Source: Bog-756 sp963704615 (GTDB lineage Bacteria; Actinomycetota; Acidimicrobiia; Acidimicrobiales; RAAP-2). From it: a stretch of 64,000 nucleotides of DNA. The stretch is taken from assembly GCA_963704615.1 (NCBI GenBank), contig OY969923.1:558001-622000 (forward strand), written 5' to 3'. The notes under the pieces were generated by a model. It was not told where the DNA came from. It searched no databases and saw nothing but the letters and a program-made list of their open reading frames with translations. Both the position numbers and the translations under genes were made by a program. This document shows positions 62,135 through 64,000 of this stretch, piece after piece. Positions within the stretch are counted from its first letter, which is position 1; every line of letters starts with the position of its first letter.

Positions 62135-63364
62135 TCAAGCCTTGGTGACCGCCGATGATGGAGGGATGTTGCCGGCGCCGGTCGTGAGGCACCCGGCTTT
62201 GAGCGCTGGATCCGGGGCCGAGGGGAGCTTCGGTGGCTTGAGGAAGGCCGGTTTGCTGTCGAAGTCCAACATATCGAACAGACTGTTGGCGTTGGCATCG
62301 CGTCGGGTCAGCGCCGGCAGGTTCCACTTCTCCTCGACGGTCTTGAGGATCGAGGTGTGGTCGTAGACGGTGTGGGACACGTAGTTCTCCCGGGCGTAGG
62401 GGCTGACCACGGCGCAGGGAACACGGAAGCCGTACCGGTCGAAGCCACCGGGTGGATCACCCGGGGCCAGCGCCGGCGGCACATCGTCAGGAGTGACCGC
62501 GGCCGGGGGCGGAACGTGGTCGTAGTAGCCCCCGTGCTCGTCGTAGTTCCAGATCAGCATGGTCTTCGACCAGTTCGGACTGGACATGACGGCGTTGACC
62601 ACCTTGCCGACGAATGCATCACCGAACTGGATGTCCTGGGGGTTCTCTTCGGACTGTTCGTCGTAATTGGGTTCCACCAGGCTGAACGAGGGAAGGTTTC
62701 CCGCCGCGGCATCGACGTAGAACTGGTCGATGTGAGCCAGACCGCTGAAGAGGGTCGGGTCCGAGAGCAGGGGGAGGAAGACCCCGAGGGTCGGCAGCGT
62801 CGAGTAATAGTCCTTCCAGGTGATCCCGTGCTTGTTGAACTGCTGGAAGATCACCCCGTTGGGTGGTAGTTCCGGTGGGAATGTGTCGTTGATCAGTCCG
62901 AGGGATGTCCCGGCAATGAGATAGCGACGGTTCGGGTCGGTCTGGGCCATGGCCGAGCAAAAGTACCGATCGGCAATGGGAAAGACGCTGGCCATACCGC
63001 AGCTGAAGGGGAGGTCCTCCTTGGTGAAGTAGCCCATGGCCTCGGCCGAAGTGCTGGTCACGAATCCCTGACAGGTGCCCCCGTCGTAAGCCTCATGAGT
63101 GACTGTCCAGTCATTGCCCACACCGTCCGTTTGGCATTCGGTCGGCATGTGGAAGGCGTGGACGTAGTTGCCCAGTCCATCCGGGTTCTTTGCCGTTGGC
63201 TGACCGTTGGGTCCGAGGATGAACCCGTCGCCCCTGCCGATCAGGCCGAGAATGTTGTCAAAGGAATGGTTCTCCATCATCAGGACCACGAAGTGCTCGA
63301 TCTCCGGAAATTGAGCAGTACCGGCGGCGAGGCTGGGGTAGGGCAGCGATCCCGGTCCGAGCAC
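62135..63364 (-). CDS. Phospholipase C / acid phosphatase family phosphoesterase, separated from its signal peptide by a frameshift
   Basis: Mature part (409 aa from the GTG at 63364) of a phosphoesterase of the phospholipase C group. Metal motif MMENHSFDN, the structural WKDYYS, and NYDEHGGYYDHVPPP. No signal is in this frame, although such enzymes are exported by Tat. Upstream in another frame a GTG at 63491 with GAGGAAG begins MNLSRRQF; deletion of one base in the CCC (63466-63468 on the plus strand) would join it to LGGGLVGASLALEAC and on to this protein. So the gene spans 62135-63491 with a 1-nt insertion, either a real defect or an assembly error. The enzyme would be a Tat lipoprotein releasing phosphate from phospholipids. 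Confidence 0.88.
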   Translation of the reverse strand: MLGPGSLPYPSLAAGTAQFPEIEHFVVLMMENHSFDNILGLIGRGDGFILGPNGQPTAKNPDGLGNYVHAFHMPTECQTDGVGNDWTVTHEAYDGGTCQGFVTSTSAEAMGYFTKEDLPFSCGMASVFPIADRYFCSAMAQTDPNRRYLIAGTSLGLINDTFPPELPPNGVIFQQFNKHGITWKDYYSTLPTLGVFLPLLSDPTLFSGLAHIDQFYVDAAAGNLPSFSLVEPNYDEQSEENPQDIQFGDAFVGKVVNAVMSSPNWSKTMLIWNYDEHGGYYDHVPPPAAVTPDDVPPALAPGDPPGGFDRYGFRVPCAVVSPYARENYVSHTVYDHTSILKTVEEKWNLPALTRRDANANSLFDMLDFDSKPAFLKPPKLPSAPDPALKAGCLTTGAGNIPPSSAVTKA

Positions 63365-63491
63365 GCCCGAACGCTTGAGCGGGGTGGTGACCGAAGTCGT
63401 CGGTGCCGATGACGACTGCCCGCAGGCTTCGAGGGCCAGTGATGCGCCGACCAGACCTCCCCCGAGGGAATTGACGCCGACTCAGGTTCAC
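63365..63491 (-). other. Split-off Tat signal segment of the phospholipase C gene
   Basis: This stretch codes the missing signal in two frames: GTG 63491 MNLSRRQF in one, then LGGGLVGASLALEACGQSSS, TSVTTPLKRSGVLGPG in the frame of the enzyme. Joined they give SRRQFLGGG, a near-perfect twin-arginine motif, and a lipobox-like LALEAC. Confidence 0.8.
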
Positions 63492-63846
63492 CAGCTTCCT
63501 CGTCTTTCGGTCTCTGATCGACCAGCATGGTAGTCCCGTGAGGCAGCACTGTCCTTCATGAAGCCGTCGTGGGAGGAAGCGCCTGAGCGGGACCTCACCG
63601 GCCCACGGTTCCCTGCCCCCTTCACTTCCGAGGCGCCGAACGACCTCCAGGGTGTGGCGGGATGCCTGCTTTCAGGGACTTACCATGGGGTCAGCGCCGC
63701 CGTCGGGAACATGCCCCTCCCGACGGCAGTGACACCTCCGTCCTGACCACGGTCAATTACGATCTAGCCATACTCAAGAAAGCCAAGGGGAGCAGCGACA
63801 TCGTTAGCACGTCGTCGGAGGGGAAGAGGCACAGGATGTGAAGGGC
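63492..63846. other. 355-bp intergenic region, divergent promoters
   Basis: Holds the upstream regions of the phospholipase gene (-) and the partial gene at the right edge (+). A 62-codon frame at 63558-63746 has no ribosome binding site or recognisable motif. The stretch near 63755-63785 (tcaattacgatctagccata) is AT-rich and may contain the plus-strand promoter. I see nothing else. Confidence 0.4.
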
Positions 63847-64000
63847 ATGGACCACTGGGAACGACGTCGGCCATTCCGGACCACCCTGATCGTCGTCTGT
63901 CTCCTCGTCCTCGGAGCGATCCTCGCCGTCGGTGGGCTGAAGGTCGCACACAAGGTCCATTGGTCCGAGCCGGTCCCATCGGTCGCCTACGCCTCGGCCG
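63847..64000 (+). CDS. Partial gene at right edge: membrane-anchored/exported protein
   Basis: Open frame from the ATG at 63847 to the window end (51 codons) without a stop. It reads MDHWERRRPFRTTLIVVC then LLVLGAILAVGG, a short basic cytoplasmic start plus a single hydrophobic segment, then LKVAHKVHWSEPVPSVAYASA outside. Ribosome binding site GTGAAGGG just upstream; a GTG at 63838 is also in frame. The pattern is that of a bitopic or secreted protein whose body lies beyond the window. Family unknown. Confidence 0.6.
   Translation, partial: MDHWERRRPFRTTLIVVCLLVLGAILAVGGLKVAHKVHWSEPVPSVAYASA

Noticed and set aside
63558..63746. 62-codon plus-strand frame before the right-edge gene
   Set aside because: No Shine-Dalgarno and no recognisable motif; composition like non-coding sequence.
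1..64000. CRISPR array, tRNA or rRNA genes, integrase or transposase
   Set aside because: None seen on reading the sequence; repeats found are in coding tandem repeats or short operator-like sites, and no cloverleaf or T-loop sequence in intergenic DNA stood out.

Overview
The window is GC-rich throughout, with frequent GTG starts and many 4-bp ATGA/GTGA gene overlaps. It looks like the chromosome of an actinobacterium, most likely of the class Acidimicrobiia. Three things support this: an S-(hydroxymethyl)mycothiol dehydrogenase (mycothiol chemistry), actinobacterial families such as MarP, DUF1707 and PspC-kinase-regulator, and a secreted propeller protein with the GGGYWLVAADGGVF-type repeat that I associate with Acidimicrobiia. 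I see no transposase, phage gene, CRISPR array, tRNA or rRNA gene.

Layout, left to right. 0.2-3.6 kb (-): crotonase, CoA ligase and phosphotriesterase-like hydrolase in one tight operon. 3.8-6.5 kb: SRPBCC protein, MFS exporter, SDR. 6.7-10.2 kb (+): a PF03640-type lipoprotein, two tandem sterol-desaturase/fatty-acid-hydroxylase paralogues and a small membrane protein. 10.2-15.3 kb: soxR, then a divergent run SDR, QueA-like, ALDH, P450 behind a MerR-type promoter with a 19-bp spacer. 15.3-15.6 kb: an AT-rich island with inverted repeats. 15.6-18.3 kb (-): CoA ligase and phosphotransferase-fold kinase. 18.6-20.6 kb: the secreted propeller.

20.7-28.0 kb (-) is an unusual catabolic operon: lone lipoyl domain, Rieske oxygenase alpha subunit, KstD/fumarate-reductase-type flavoprotein, [2Fe-2S] ferredoxin, E1 alpha and beta of a 2-oxoacid dehydrogenase, and a lipoprotein hydrolase. 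A frameshifted crotonase lies divergently. 29.3-34.0 kb (+) carries lipid genes: patatin, wax ester synthase/DGAT, PhyH-like dioxygenase, SRPBCC, crotonase. 34.1-40.2 kb holds PPK2, SnoaL-like protein, APC permease, a small conserved protein, MscR and a PLP decarboxylase.

40.3-43.4 kb (-) is the most interesting locus. A beta-class DNA methyltransferase with a nuclease-like C-terminal domain is followed by an unrecognised protein with a PD-(D/E)XK-like signature and then a small SAM methyltransferase, behind a promoter region with a perfect 12-bp direct repeat. It may be an undescribed restriction-modification or defence module.

43.6-53 kb is envelope and housekeeping: propeller lipoprotein, RDD protein, MarP protease, GH15 trehalase-like enzyme with a histone-H1-like tail, MBL hydrolase, membrane-anchored esterase, DMT transporter. 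53-56.3 kb is a MacB-like ABC exporter. 56.5-59.5 kb is a DUF1707, PspC, histidine kinase and LuxR-type regulator stress module. 59.5-62.0 kb is efeOB without efeU. 62.1-63.5 kb is a phospholipase C-family enzyme whose Tat signal is split off by a 1-nt frameshift. A membrane-anchored protein runs off the right end.
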